Shown piece by piece: positions 13,901-25,885 of a stretch of 64,000 nucleotides of DNA (positions are counted from its first letter, which is position 1; every line of letters begins with the position of its first letter). The notes under the pieces were generated by a model that searched no databases, had not been told where the DNA came from, and saw only the letters and a program-made list of their open reading frames with translations. The stretch spans positions 4,681,582-4,745,581 of the forward strand of contig OU744730.1 in NCBI GenBank assembly GCA_916613615.1, in the 5' to 3' direction. The DNA is from Steromphala cineraria. Taxonomy: Eukaryota; Mollusca; Gastropoda; Trochida; Trochidae. A program made the position numbers and the translations under genes.

Positions 13901-15500
13901 GGGAGCAAAAAAATACGTTCGCAAAATAACATGCTTTTTACAATGTATATGAGGTTTTTGTTGTTGTAAAAACCATCAATCCACTGGATTGTGTTTTTGT
14001 TATAACTCAAGTGATAATTTTCTGAATCATAGGAAACTGACACCCTCCCTCTATCTTCAATATTCATAATCTAATAGTCATTTTCAAGGTCAATGGTTGA
14101 GGTAATGCAGTATCTACAAAAAAATCGATTGTTGAAAAATATATTGTATTATTTGTGAGGGAATCTCGTAAGCCGGTGCTTACAGTTTTTGGCATAAACA
14201 TTGACCTCTATTTTACTTTGAAGGTCATCGCAAAATTTCTGAATATTTGATTGTTTCTGGTAATACAAACTTAATCAACTAAAACCACGCATACCTAATA
14301 GGCCACAGAGACTACGACTCAAGTTTCAAAATTACTTTCAGACATTTTGTTCTGATTATGATAAATGGATGTCAAAAGTAGTTGTTAACAAGTAGCATGT
14401 AATCTATCATGATAGTGCAGGACGCCTATAATAGCATATGATATTACCCTGTCAACTACTAATAGTCAACATCGGACGTCTGTTGATCCGGGCAGGGTCT
14501 GCAACCCGTGTCTGATGATGGAAAGAAGAAGGCAGAAATAACAGGGAGGAAGTGATCCATAACATTGCTATAGAGAGGTACAAAATAGCCGGGCGGGGAT
14601 AGTCCGGGGACAAACTAGTCTGACATGGCTAGGTTGACACCGCACGGAAATCATTTCAATATGAACGCCAGGCACATTGACACTGCGATTATGCCATGTA
14701 TGTGCAGTGAAAAGCCAATATCCTGCCTATGATAAATTGCCATATAATAACCAGTTTAAATAATGTCAAATATGGAAATAACCGATGAGGATAATCTCCA
14801 AGATTGCCCCCAAACAGAGCAAATCCATTATCAGCTATCAAGCGATTTCCTTTCGTGTTTATGCACTATGATCAACATTCACTTAGTGACAAAGATCAAT
14901 TTCATGTAGCAATCAGGTAATAGGCAGGTTATTAACATGGCAGATCCGAATCAACATGATAACTCATTACACTTTGTATGTCGATTTCACGCTTCAGCAA
15001 AGTCGCCCTTTACCGTTTATACTACATTTATGTTTTTAGTAATAAGCTTTGATAACGAAGGGCGCCGGGTCGATATGAAAGGTCCATCAGAATACATCCT
15101 ATAGGCAGACCACCAATTGGACCCTCTATTCAAACCACTCTCAGTCTTGCTATCATACCATCTCTTTAACACTGATCCACAAATTTCATTTTCCACTTTA
15201 TGAATGTTTTTATCATGTAAGAATGCCTTTGATGCCGCGGCTATAAATTACGGCGCTACTAAGGTTTATTACAAGGAATAACAAAAGCTGTAACTGCCAC
15301 TGCCGCAGGATATTTCTGTGTTTATGATAAAACGGAGTATTGTTTTGCTAAATCGTTGCAGCTTGATGTGTTTACTATTAACTGTGTAGATTGTCACGCT
15401 AGAAGTTCTGTGTCGTCATTATGGACACTTGTCTCCCATTCACAGACACTTTGCAATTTGATAAAAACACATGTCCGTCGCATGCAACTCTTTAAAGGAT
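11000..15500. other. Repeat-poor upstream interval, possible regulatory DNA
   Basis: This is the longest stretch in the window without MITEs or minisatellites and without open frames over 60 codons. 11090-11620 and 14400-15330 are less AT-rich than their surroundings and hold word clusters such as paired CACGTG (11535, 11551), ATCAAAG/CTTTGAT and AAAGATCAA. Regulatory function is a guess from composition. Confidence 0.3.
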
Positions 15501-16059
15501 TACCTCGACAGATACAATGGAAAATGAATTGACATATGTGTTTTCTCATTCAAAGCAAATATCAATATATCAAACATATTTTTAAGCTATTTGAAAATAT
15601 AAAAATGCTTTTAGATCTTAGAACTGTTTTAGATCCAATTTGAGCCTCATTCTTCAACCATCATTGATAAGTGATATGGCTTTGTAGATTTCACATTAAA
15701 ATGGAACAATGTTTCTCCAATACAAATTTACAAACATGGGGATGTGGGAGAGTTTGATGTAAATTCAACATCCTCAGTTCTGAACATTTGTTAACCCTGA
15801 TTGTATACTGTGACTATTAAGGATTATAAAAAATATTAAAGCAGATTTATGATTTAATGTTGTTTTGGGAATAATGTATAGACAACGTAAATTATCATTA
15901 ATGACGTACGTTTTCGTCGAATACAGTGCGATAAACAAAACAGATTAGTTAAAGTAGTACTCGAATGAATAATGATTTAGCATTTCGATTATAACAAACA
16001 TAGTATTATGAATGATTGTGGTATATATTAAAAAGACGATTGAGAATAACTTATATAGC

Positions 16060-16960
16060 GCCTACGAATAGCAGAAGTAAAGTACAACTGAACATTTGCA
16101 GAGTAACTTAGCACAGCTGAATATCAAAATAGTAATTTATAACTGAACATTTGCAGAGTAACTTAGTACAGCTGAATATCAAAAGAGTAATTTGGAACTG
16201 AACATTTGTAACTGAACATTTGCAGAGTAAAGTACAACTGAATATCAAAAGAATAATTGGTAACTGAACATTTGCAGAGTAACTTAATACAGCTGAATAT
16301 CAAAAGAATAATTTGTAACTGAACATTTGCAGAGTAATTTAGTACAGCTGAATATCAAATGAATAATTCATAACTGAATATTTGCAGAGTAACTTAGTAC
16401 AGTTGAATATCAAAAGCATAATTTGTAACTGAACATTTGCAGATTAAAGTACAACTGAATATCAAAAGAATAATTTGTAACTGAACGATTTTGCAGAGTA
16501 ACTTAGTTCAGCTGAATGCCAAACGATTAATTTGTAACTGAACATTTGCAGAGTAACTTAATACAGCTGAATATCAAAAGAATAATTTGTAACTGAACAT
16601 TTGCAGAGTAAAGTACAAATGAATATCAAAAGAATAATTTGTAACTGCACATTTGCAGAATAAAAAACAACTGAATATCAAAATAGTAAAGTACAACTGA
16701 ACTTTTAGAGAGTAAATGCAACTGAAAGTATGAAGTGTAAATTCAACTTATAATATGTAAATAGCAAATTGCAACCGAATATTTAAAGAGTGATGTGCAA
16801 CTGAATTTATGAAGAATAAAATGCAACTGAATATTTGGAGCGTCAACTAACGTCAGGGTATATGCGATGAAAATATGTGAAGAGTAATTAATAATCATAA
16901 GTGAAGAGTACACTACAACTGAATCAGTTCGAAGGGTGTAATGCAACTACATATTTGAGT
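16060..16960 (+). repeat. Minisatellite with about 55-bp unit, 15 or more copies
   Basis: The unit contains AACTGAACATTTGCAGAGTAA, CTTAGTACAGCTGAATATC and AAAAGAATAATTTGT. Units decay toward the right edge (GCAACTGAATATTT...), and stray units continue beyond the tRNA-like insertion to about 17180. Confidence 0.9.
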
Positions 16961-17026
16961 CAAGATTGGTTAGCTTGTGGTTGTGCCCGGTTCAGAGGGT
17001 GTGGGTTCGAATCCTGCAAGGGACTC
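16957..17026 (+). tRNA. tRNA-like sequence (probable SINE head or tRNA pseudogene)
   Basis: 70 bases: GAGTC pairs with terminal GACTC, a box-A-like TGGTTAGCTTGTGG lies at 16967 and a perfect box B GGTTCGAATCC at 17004, with a pairing T arm. The acceptor stem has only five pairs, the anticodon arm is not convincing, and no RNA polymerase III terminator sits directly behind. It interrupts a minisatellite, which suits an inserted SINE better than a working tRNA gene. Confidence 0.35.
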
Positions 17027-17734
17027 GATTTAACAAAGTAAAATATTTTTTATTATTGGAGATAGCTTGTTACCAAATATCGTATTGTTTTTTATCACTC
17101 TCTAAATAGCATGCATCTTGAATAAATATGTGAAAAGTAAATGCAACTCGATATGTGAACAGTTATTTGCAACTGAAATTGTGAATGAAAAATGCATGAA
17201 AATGATATGTCAATAAACCACTTACTTAAACGAGTAAATTCAAGTCAATTTTAATATTCTCCACAGTATATGTTTTTAGGCATTTATTTTGATTAAAAAT
17301 TTAAACTTTGATATACTAAATATAAGTTATGTACCTTTATCCCTTTTTCTATTGATTTCATTCAGTATACATTCAGTCTAGACTAAATGAGCAGAGCTTG
17401 TATTTTGTATATGTATTCAGTTCAAACCAAGATATGGAAATGAATAAACATCATTCCATCTTTCAAGGCTATAAATCAAACAATGATTTTGATATGCCTA
17501 ATTGTTCTGAAACTTATCGTGAGATTATTGATTGTCGGAAAGGGTTTTGGTCAGGTATTTCAGACAGTTGTTTGATCTGATGAAAACAAGGCTAATTCAT
17601 ATGCTTTCATTTTGAAAGTTACATATACTGGTTGAGTAATGAGTGATAGGGGATATTTTAATAACTTTCTAATTAAAAAGTACAAGATTTTGGGAGTGTA
17701 ACCCCTCTTGATTATTCACGGCAGGCAATTATTC

Positions 17735-18750
17735 ACATTTCTCTGTTCATAGTTCTCAGCATGAAGGTTCCCTTTTTATATTTCTCTGTTTATAGTTCCC
17801 TGTCTTAAGTGTTTTGTCCATTAGTACCCTGTTCATATTTCTATGTTCGAAAGTTCTCTGTCCTTAAGTTCCTTGTCCGTATTTTATGTCCTTAAAGGGG
17901 CAGTAGCACGTTTTTAGGGGGAATATAAGGTGATGTCAGGAAAATGAAAATAAATGGTTCCAAATGAAAGACAATGTATTTAAACTAAATGGAGCAGTAA
18001 TAATTCAAATATATAACTAAAGGTTCTGCCATGCGATTCCTTTTTCTTACAAAAATGAATTAAAGGTGTTCACACAAAAATGGCCGCCAATGTATTTTAT
18101 GTAAATCCTCATACTTTGTCCTCTGATTATGGTTGATTGGCTTGTGTAATGTGATTGTCGACACTGTCAATATAATACATTAGGCATTTACTTACCATTA
18201 TAAGTGCAATTTTTAAAATATAAAATTATCAAAAAACCTGCTACTGCCCCTTTAAGTTCCCTGTTCATATTTCTGTCCTTGAGTTCCCTGTTCATATTTC
18301 TGTCTTTAAGTTCCCTGTTCATTTTTCTGTCTTTAAGTTGCCGGTTCATATTTCTCTGTCTTAAAGTCCCCTGTTCATAATTCTCTGTCTTTAAATTCCC
18401 TGTTCATATTTCTCTGTCTATAAGTTCCCTGTTCATATTTCCCTATTCATATCAATTTTCTTTGTCTGAATATTCCTTGTTCATATTGTTTCTCGGTATG
18501 AAGGTTCCCCGTTCATATTTATCGGTATGAAGGTTCCCTGTTCATATTTCTCGGTATGAAAGTTCCATATTCATATTTCTCTGTCTTAAAATTCCCTGTT
18601 CATATTTCCATATTCATGTCAATTTTCTATGTCTCAGAGTTCCCTGTTCATATTTCTCGGTCTAACAGTTGCCCGTTTTGCCTTTTCATTAGTACCCATT
18701 TCATATATTTATGTTTGATAACCTCCTGTTAGAAAATTCCCTGTTCATGA
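17735..18750 (+). repeat. Minisatellite TTCCCTGTTCATATTTCTCTG, interrupted by a MITE
   Basis: Units of about 25-31 bp (AAGTTCCCTGTTCATATTTC, CTCTGTCTTAAG) occur on both sides of the family-1 MITE at 17892-18255, with about 25 units in total and a GGTATGAAGGTTCCC variant near 18490-18560. Confidence 0.88.
17892..18255 (+). mobile_element. Family-1 MITE (TTAA target, piggyBac-like), copy 1
   Basis: Terminal inverted repeats AGGGGCAGTAGCACG... / ...TGCTACTGCCCCT are flanked by TTAA on both sides. There is no coding capacity. It interrupts a minisatellite whose unit contains CTGTCCTTAAGTTCC, so the empty site can be read directly. Orientation here called forward (GGGGGAATATAAGG follows the left end). 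Confidence 0.9.
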
Positions 18751-19456
18751 AATCATGTTCAAAGTCTTGTCACTTTTCAATTACCTTAATTTTTCTGACA
18801 GACAACGAGAATACCCAAAAGCATAAAGTTCATCACCCAGACTGAAGTTTCAAATATTTTGAACTCAACTTCTTGAAAATGGACTCTAGAAAGATCTGAA
18901 ATCTAGTCTAGATCTGTCGCAGGCTCCTCTCTTAAATGAAATAATCGTTTTTTTGGAATTATTTTCAGAGAATGAATAATAGTCTCACAAGCATACAACG
19001 CAGCGTTTGCAGTCAGCAAGAGATAGTACTTGTGGTCTCTGTTATTGATCGAGTGCAACATGAAGAGTCAAGCAGTTAAACATTTTACAGGCGCTTCATT
19101 GCTGAAAATATTTCAAAACTTCCTTGATTCTAGTTTTAAAGTGCCATTTTCTTAGATAAATCTGAATTTATTGATGGAATATGTTTAATAAATTAACATT
19201 CGGCTTTCAATTAACTATTTATCAATCTAACTATATACGACTGTCAATGTTTTTGTATAAAGAATATAAAACCTGTTTTTTCGGAATACTAACGACTTAT
19301 CCGGTATAAGGGAGGTAACTCTCGTCTAAAAGGGAACTTCATTTTGGCATAAAATCTCCTCTATCTTGATTACAAACAATTATCGGTTTGTCTTTCTATA
19401 TTAAGATTTCCGGATAAAAAAATAAAATATAGTCAAAATGAACTTCCGTATTCAAG

Positions 19457-19740
19457 CATGCTCTCCCCACAGAGGTAGATCAAGTCATGAATTGTTGATC
19501 AAGCCTCTGTTCTCATGAGCCGAGTTTGTAGGATAGATCTAGAAAAGGAGGTGCCTGATTGGTGATAATCAAATCAAGTTGGGCAATCAGCGACGCTGTT
19601 CTAAAATCATAATTTTGGCTACTGAGTTATGCCAAAGGCATTGTGATATGAACCACCCTTTCCATGCGAGAAGCGTTGTCACTTGCTTAAAACATTCAAA
19701 TGGATTGTGGTGAAATTTGTTTCTTAATCGTTTCCCATCT
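19457..19740. mobile_element. Family-2 MITE, copy 2, right end missing
   Basis: Left end CATGCTCTCCCCACAGAGG and the body up to the CAAATGGATTGTGGTG segment are present. The right terminal repeat is absent, so the end is approximate. Confidence 0.8.
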
Positions 19741-20632
19741 TGCGTCTGTTTATCGGGTTTCTTAGTATACTATTCAAAAGAAGTTAAGGATGAAACCTGT
19801 AATTATTCTTTATGACATCTTCATTGCGTGGATCCGGGTTGATTGCACACAGAGGAATAATACACAAAGATTCTGTTGAGCAACCCGGTAGCCAAAATTA
19901 ATTTCTCCCCTGTCAATATCGTTTTGTTTACGTCTGACGACTACGAAATTTAAGTTGAAAGCACCATCATCGTGGTAGTGATTTTTGTGCTCAATTTGTT
20001 CATGGAAAATGCATATGACTCTTTTAGAGACATTAAAGGTCTGACTATATGTTGTGTTTGGCCTATGCAAACAGTTTTATGGACCCATGTTTTGAGGGTG
20101 AATAAGTGATTTTTTAGGAGACTATCATGCTCGTTGGTTTTTAATATTTTGACATTTACTTTTTCCACAATTTTATCATTTTAAAACAAATTCTTCTTAG
20201 AAAATTGAAATATTATTCTGTTATAATCTGTTCTATGCGTAGAAACATGTCAAACAGAAAATAGATTTGACCCTTAGCTTCTTTTGAGTAGTGTATTTCT
20301 TGAAGTTTTGTTGGCGACAACCATCTTGGCATGTTATGAAGAATACTCTTACCAATATCAAGCTGTGTCTGTTTAAGTTGATTACCTATTGTATTGCTAT
20401 TAAATCGCTAAATGTTAAGTCACATTTTACGTTACGAGAACGAACCGAAATCAAAACAGAAAATAAATGAAACTGTGTCAAAAGATCAACACAAAAAAAG
20501 GGCAAAACAGTCCCATTCTCTCGCCAAAAAGGTAACTCAAGTCATAGAATGAGAAGACTTATGAATATGGCCTGGCTCGAATAACACAGTGCCTCGCTCA
20601 GATTATCCATGAATATACGCTTCTTATTACAA

Positions 20633-21817
20633 ACTAGAAATATGTGCATGTGATGCACTGTGATGTCCCCTGCTAACATTTAATCCGAAAGTGACCCTAC
20701 CCCCATTATGTACAAATTTCAAATTGTTTCAATGGAAACCAGCAAAATAACAATTCAGAATAACCAAAGTAGCAAAAGGCACCACTCCCCCAGTAGTTCT
20801 AACCACATATCAAGTATTTGAATATAGTTTTTAAGCTCAAGTACGGAAACAGACCCTACCTCCCATATACACCTAGTTCAACTTGTTTCTATAGAAACCA
20901 GAAAAATAATTCAGAATAACTAAAATAGAAAAAGGCACCACTCCACCACTAGGTCTAACCACATACCAAGTTTCGTAAAATCATAATAAATAGTTTTTGC
21001 GATATGGCCCGGAAATGGTCCTCCCTCCATATGTTCTAAGTTGCAACTGTTGCCATGGAAACCAGGAACAATTATATAATTCAGAATGACCTAATTAGCA
21101 AAAGGCAACACTCCACCACTAGATCTAACCACATACCAACTTTCGTAAAAAAAATATTGAATACTTTTTTAGATATGGCCGGGAAACAGTCCCTACCCAA
21201 ATATGCACTAAGTACAAACTGTTTCCATGGAAACCAGGAAAATTACATAATTCAGAATGACCTAAATAGCAAAAGGCACCATTCCATCACTAGATCTAAC
21301 CACATACCAAGTTTCGTAACAAAATATTGAACGGTTTTGGAAATATGGACCGGAAACGAAAGCATCTCCCAAAATGCTCTAAGTTCAAAATGTTTCCATG
21401 GAAACCAGAACAAATAAAACATTTAGAATAACCAAAATAGCAAAAGGCACCACTCCAGTACTAGATCTAACCACATACCAAGTTTCGTGAAAAAATATTG
21501 AACGGTTTTGGAGATATGGTCCGGAAACGAAAGCCTCCCCCAATATGCACTAAGTTCAAAATGTTTCCATGGAAACCAGAAAAAATAAAAAATTCAGAAT
21601 AACCAAAAGAGCAAAAGGCACCACTCCAGTACTAGATCTAACCACATACAAAGTTTCGTGAAAACATATTGAACGGTTTTGGAGATATGGTCCGGAAACG
21701 AAAGTGTTACGGAATTACAGAATTACGGAACCACTGAACCACAGAACCACGTAACCACGGAATTACGGACGGGACTGAAAACATTATGTCTCCCGCAAAG
21801 CTTTGCGGGGACATAAT
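20633..21817 (+). mobile_element. Tandem-array element (pearl/Helentron-like), upstream of exon 1A
   Basis: Six or more units of about 157-172 bp, each with CAAAAGGCACCACTCC, TCTAACCACATACCAAG, GGAGATATGGTCCGGAAACG and TGTTTCCATGGAAACCAG. It starts with GTGATGTCCCCTGC and ends with a hairpin, TCTCCCGCAAAGCTTTGCGG followed by GGACATAATAA. The layout matches non-autonomous tandem-repeat elements of molluscs such as pearl. The family name is tentative. Confidence 0.65.
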
Positions 21818-22490
21818 AAATAAAATCAGGCTTAGGTCAACTTTAGCTTTGTGGGTCTAGACCTTTCTATTGTTATGTCATGGTACGTAGAAGCGTACGT
21901 AAAATAAAATCTTTCTAAACGAGAGCCGACGAGAGTTATCTTTCTTATATCTTTGTTATTATAGGTAATATCATAGCAGGCGCCGTTTGCCAATTTCTTT
22001 TCGTCAAAATATATAAACAGTAGCATCAAAAGTAGGCCCAAGATGGTTATCCCTGTTCCGCTTCATTTTCGTTAAATTTCGTCTGTAGAGTCTTCAGTTG
22101 TTTTTGTACCCTTAGATAACAAGCAATGCTTTTCCGTGTCATTTTGAAGGGACAGTACTTACCGGATTTACACTCCCACTTTTCGTGCTGAATTAAAACT
22201 TCTTGTATTTATTAGCCATGAACAAATATAGATATCAGTTATTTCACATTGTATTTCTTCTGTTCTGTAAGATTCATATCATAAGATGAACGTTTGAAGA
22301 ATCATTCAATAGATCGGTGTAATTTGAAATTTGTGAATGAAAACACGTTCGCCATATGAATGAATAAAGTAATCCGAACAATATCAAAGTTTATCGTAAG
22401 CACATCAAACTCCTGAGAGGTGTTATGACACACATGTGTCATAACAAATTGTTTTGAACCCCTTTACGAAGTACCAAGCGGATGAAAGTC

Positions 22491-22578
22491 ATTATGCCTT
22501 GCACGAATGAGTTAGGATTAAGACATATATTGCCCTTTATTTGATTAAAGATCGAAGGACCCACAGTGGACCTTCAAC
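22491..22578 (+). promoter_or_regulatory. Leader / proximal promoter of exon 1A
   Basis: About 90 bases directly before the 1A ATG align with the same interval before 1C (shared blocks TGCCTTGCA, GAGTTA, TGCCCTTTATTTGA, ACAGTG) although the DNA further upstream does not. The conserved stretch is probably 5' UTR and core promoter. A TATA-like ACATATATTG occurs at about 22523. The transcription start is not visible. An alternative is that CCCACAG|TGG at about 22567 is a 3' splice site for a non-coding first exon. Confidence 0.4.
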
Positions 22579-22792
22579 ATGGCTGAAGAGAAGGTTTCTG
22601 ATGAGCTGAGTTTGACGTTGAAGAACGTTGACGTTGATGAAGACGTTGAGACTGAAGAAGACAACGATAATAAAGACATCGATCACGGGACTTGGTCGAA
22701 TCAGATGGATTTCCTTCTTTCTTTGATTGGATACTGTGTTGGCCTAGGTAACTTGTGGAGGTTTCCCTACTTTTGTAACAGAAACGGAGGAG
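22579..22792 (+). CDS. SLC6 transporter, alternative first coding exon 1A (N-terminus and TM1)
   Basis: This exon encodes residues 1-71 plus the first base of codon 72 of a Na+/Cl- dependent SLC6 transporter. An acidic cytosolic N-terminus (Asp/Glu-rich, residues 18-35) leads through HGTWSNQ into TM1 (about 43-66). TM1 carries the family signature [10 protein letters not shown] and the NGGG turn. The Na+/substrate segment reads GYCVGLGN (51-58), so the positions equal to LeuT N21/A22 are Tyr-Cys. The ATG has A at -3 and G at +4. The exon ends at a GTAAGA donor in phase 1, which fits exon 2 and restores GGG-AF. The leader before the ATG resembles that of exon 1C over about 90 bases (TGCCTTGCA..., TGCCCTTTATTTGA...), which suggests an own promoter. 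Paralogous exons 1B and 1C lie 5.6 and 11.3 kb downstream. Alternative view: a relic of a partial gene duplication that is no longer spliced. The intact frame and donor argue against that. Confidence 0.92.
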
Positions 22793-23399
22793 GTAAGAAA
22801 ATACATCAACAATTTGCATTTTGATTTCATGTTTGATTTTTCTTGAAAACATCGGTCTCGAAAACAAAGAACATGTTACTTATCTACCATCATGAGGGCG
22901 AACGGTAGAAAACACCGAACAAAAAACAGCAGCCGTAATGAGTGGTCTACAACATCAGCTGCGACTACGGCAGCAATAACATCGGGAAACATTAAGGCCA
23001 CTCAACATTCGCATCAAATAACACAAGAAATCCACCATCAAAGCAGACGCTAAATCAGCATTTTCAGAACACATCAACAAAGTTCCACAACACAACATCA
23101 ACTCGGACACTGTCAAAACACTACCAAACAACAAATTACACTCAACGCCGTTTGGTCGAAGCTTTACACATTCTCCGTTTCCGGCCACCTATGAACAGAG
23201 ATCAAGACAATTACATCCCATTAGCTTACAACAACATAATCCACTCAACAAACCCTGCTTAGCTTATCTTCCCAACCCATCTCTGCCTTATTAACTCACT
23301 CACAAACTGGTATACCACTTATCCTATGTTTTCTAAGCTTGATGTAATTTATCCTTGGATGCAATTGTTACCTTATTCTGTTGTTACTGTTATCTTTCT

Positions 23400-23538
23400 A
23401 ATTATCATACTAAATTGTATAAATTGCTGTACTCCTCAATAATTCACCATATGCTTGAAAACGGTATAAGAATTTATACCGAAACGTTCCTACTGTCAAA
23501 TACAGAAGTTGTTCATAAATTCTTCATACTCTTGTCTT
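23400..23538 (+). other. Possible retroelement 3' remnant with GAAACG hairpin
   Basis: CTTGAAAACGGTATAAG...TTATACCGAAACG (about 23455-23487) is a stem bracketed by TGAAAA and CGAAACG, the arrangement seen near the ends of Penelope-like elements. A typical CTGATGA hammerhead core is not intact. The C/A-rich stretch 22880-23300 before it has no open frame I can assign. Confidence 0.25.
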
Positions 23539-23539
23539 C

Positions 23540-23888
23540 TTAAAGGGGCAGTAGCAAGTTTTTTGATAATTTTATATTTTAAATATTATACTTAAATTTG
23601 TAAGTTAATGATAAATGTATTATATTGACAATGTCAAAAATCTCATTACACAAGCCAATCACCCATAGTCAGAGGACAAAATACGAGGATTCATATAAAA
23701 TCCAATGGCGGCCATTTTTGTGAAAACCTTTAATTCATTTTGTGTGAGAAAAAGGAATTTTACGTTATATATTTGAATTATTACTGCTTCATTTAGTTTA
23801 AATAAATTTTCTTTCAATTGGAACCGTTTATTTTCATTTTCCTGACATCATCTTATATTCCCCCGAAAACGTGCTACTGCCCCTTTAA
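23540..23888 (-). mobile_element. Family-1 MITE, copy 2 (intron after exon 1A)
   Basis: TTAA-flanked, same ends as copy 1, reverse orientation (GATAATTTTATATTTTAAA after the left end). Internal GGCGGCCATTTTTGTG is conserved with the other copies. Confidence 0.9.
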
Positions 23889-24489
23889 TGTTACCTATCG
23901 GAGGACGGTGGGTGTTTTTTGCTTTTTACGTGTATTTTTGTAATCAAACCATGGTGATGATGACGGTCTATCGTGTTAAAAGAAAAATAATCTTCTTTAA
24001 AAATCCGACATTCTAGGGGTGACAGGATTTAATTTTTGTGTAATACAGAGTACTCAAATGCTTAAAAATGACAAATCTAAATCTCTCAATATTGAAATAA
24101 ACTTGTGAAAGCACCCGAGTCTTGATTCAGCATGCAGCCCTCCGAATGATATTTCAGCGCTCTTATCCACAAGTCAATGGAGGGCAAACAGATAAAATGT
24201 TTGTTTCAGTTGTTGACGTTCATTTGACGGGTGAAGCGTAGCGTGCACATGGATAATATGCCTAGCACGTGTAATGCACCCGGCAGGAATTTTCAATTGC
24301 ATTGTTTTTTTGTGAAAGATTGGGTATATATATATATATACATGCATGGATGTGTAACGTTGCCTGTACTCATTTTGTAATAGTTACTTACTGCAAGATA
24401 GATGAACCCTTGCGCACGTGAATCATGAGCTTGTGAACCTTAATCTTGAGGTCATAAAAAACAAACCAGAAAAATTTACAAATGTCTTT

Positions 24490-24850
24490 TACTGGGTGAG
24501 TGAGTGAGTGAGTGAGTGAGTGAGTTGGTGTTTAACGTGTTTTGAACAATATTTCAGTTATTAAACACGTGGATGTTGCCATCCAAAAGAGAGTAGATAG
24601 ATCAGGGAGAAAGGGATCGAAAGGATGAGAGAAAAGACGGAAAGAAAGGCATAGTGAGAGATAGAAAATCAGGTTTTAGAAGGACTCACATTTGGTCTGG
24701 CTTCTACCCGTCGACCTGTCCAGCTTGGGTGACCCTACCAGGAGCATGTAAGCTCCAGCTGGCATAGCTCTCGGGGTTGTCGAAGCACACAAACCACCAC
24801 ACCACGTTAAGGTAATGAGTCCAGTGGTGGACTGGACAAAATGAGTGAGT
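24490..24850. repeat. Dispersed repeat with (GTGA)n head, copy 1
   Basis: (GTGA)8 is followed by GTTGGTGTTTAACGTGTTTTG, ATTTCAGTTATT, CGTGGATGTTGCCATCC, CCGTCGACCTGTC, GGTGACCCTACCAGGAGCAT and ends ACCACCACACCACG. Shared with the copy at 25573 over more than 300 bases. Class unknown, possibly a SINE or a non-autonomous LINE. Confidence 0.75.
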
Positions 24851-24988
24851 GTTTTGATGAAGACCTCGGCACGCGCATGTCACAAGACATTATGAGCTGG
24901 TATAAAAAATTCAAAAAAAACGATTAGTGTGAAACTTATGCAACTTATGTAGTGCCCTCGCCCTTGCATTCGTCTGTACATTCTCACC

Positions 24989-25020
24989 ACCACCCCCCCC
25001 CCCCCCCCCCCCCCCCCCCC
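24989..25020. repeat. Poly(C) tract
   Basis: A run of about 32 C residues after CACCAC. The length is unlikely to be exact in an assembly. Confidence 0.9.
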
Positions 25021-25572
25021 ATATAAACTCCTCAAATTGGCAATATTCAAACCCTTACCTCAGTGAAATAACATTCTCTCATTCACTACATTTTGTACAG
25101 CACATACATGCATATACATACTTAAACCAAATCTCTGTAGGGCATTTAGATTTTGTGCATCTAAGAACAGAAATAGGTTAGAAATTGAAAAGAAATATTC
25201 TACGCTGAAGCATCATTTCCTGTATTGTTATGGGTTTCAAGGTCAATGCATGTTATTAATCCTTGTTTCTGACTATTCATAAGAACTTACCTTATTCATA
25301 CAAGAAATCACCCCTGAACAGATATCTGCAGAGTTCAAAAGCTGTCAATGAAATTCCATTGGTGGGTGGAACAACCCTGAAACATTTGCCATTGGCCCTA
25401 CAGGGTATAATGGAAGGATGTGCTCCTTTTGGTGGAGTGCCAATACTTTGCTTCAGTTGAACCCAGTTTATGATTGAGCTGTGATTCAGTCGCCAAGAAC
25501 TGACTATCAGGCAGTGTTCAGAAGGAACCGACCACAAAGACAGGATATGATGGCAAACATTGATAATGATAC

Positions 25573-25885
25573 GGGTGAGTGAGTGAGTGAGTGAGTTGGC
25601 GTTTAACGTGTTTTGAACAATATTTCAGTTATTAATCACGTGGATGTTGCCATCCAAAAGATAATAGACAGATCAGGAAGAAAGGGATCGAAAGGATGAG
25701 AGAAAACACGGAAAGAAAGGCATAATGAGAGATAAAAAGGTTGTTTTTTTGAAAGACTCTAATTTGGCCTGGCTTTTACCCGTCGACCTGTCGAACTTGG
25801 GTGACCCTACCAGGAGCATGTAAGCTCCAGTTGGCATAGCTCTCAGGGTCGCCGAAGCACACAAACCACCACACCACGATAAGGT
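25573..25885. repeat. Dispersed repeat with (GTGA)n head, copy 2
   Basis: Same unit as at 24490, about 1.1 kb further on, with minor deletions. Apparent reading frames inside it are chance. Confidence 0.75.

Larger units (their letters stand above)
18751..22490. other. Upstream spacer before exon 1A
   Basis: Outside the family-2 MITE and the tandem array I see no gene. Overlapping short frames at 19810-20168 have no recognisable product. 21818-22490 is plain AT-rich DNA leading to the exon 1A leader. Confidence 0.4.

Noticed and set aside
21055..21330. 91-codon frame with internal repeats
   Set aside because: It is the tandem-array unit read in one frame, and neighbouring units have stops in it.
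22567..22578. CCCACAG before the 1A ATG (and CTAACAG before 1C) as 3' splice sites of a shared non-coding first exon
   Set aside because: Possible, but the pyrimidine tract is poor and 1B lacks the site. Not strong enough to annotate.
23450..23490. Hammerhead ribozyme
   Set aside because: The GAAAC side and a stem II are present but the CTGATGA core is not; listed only as a possible retroelement remnant.
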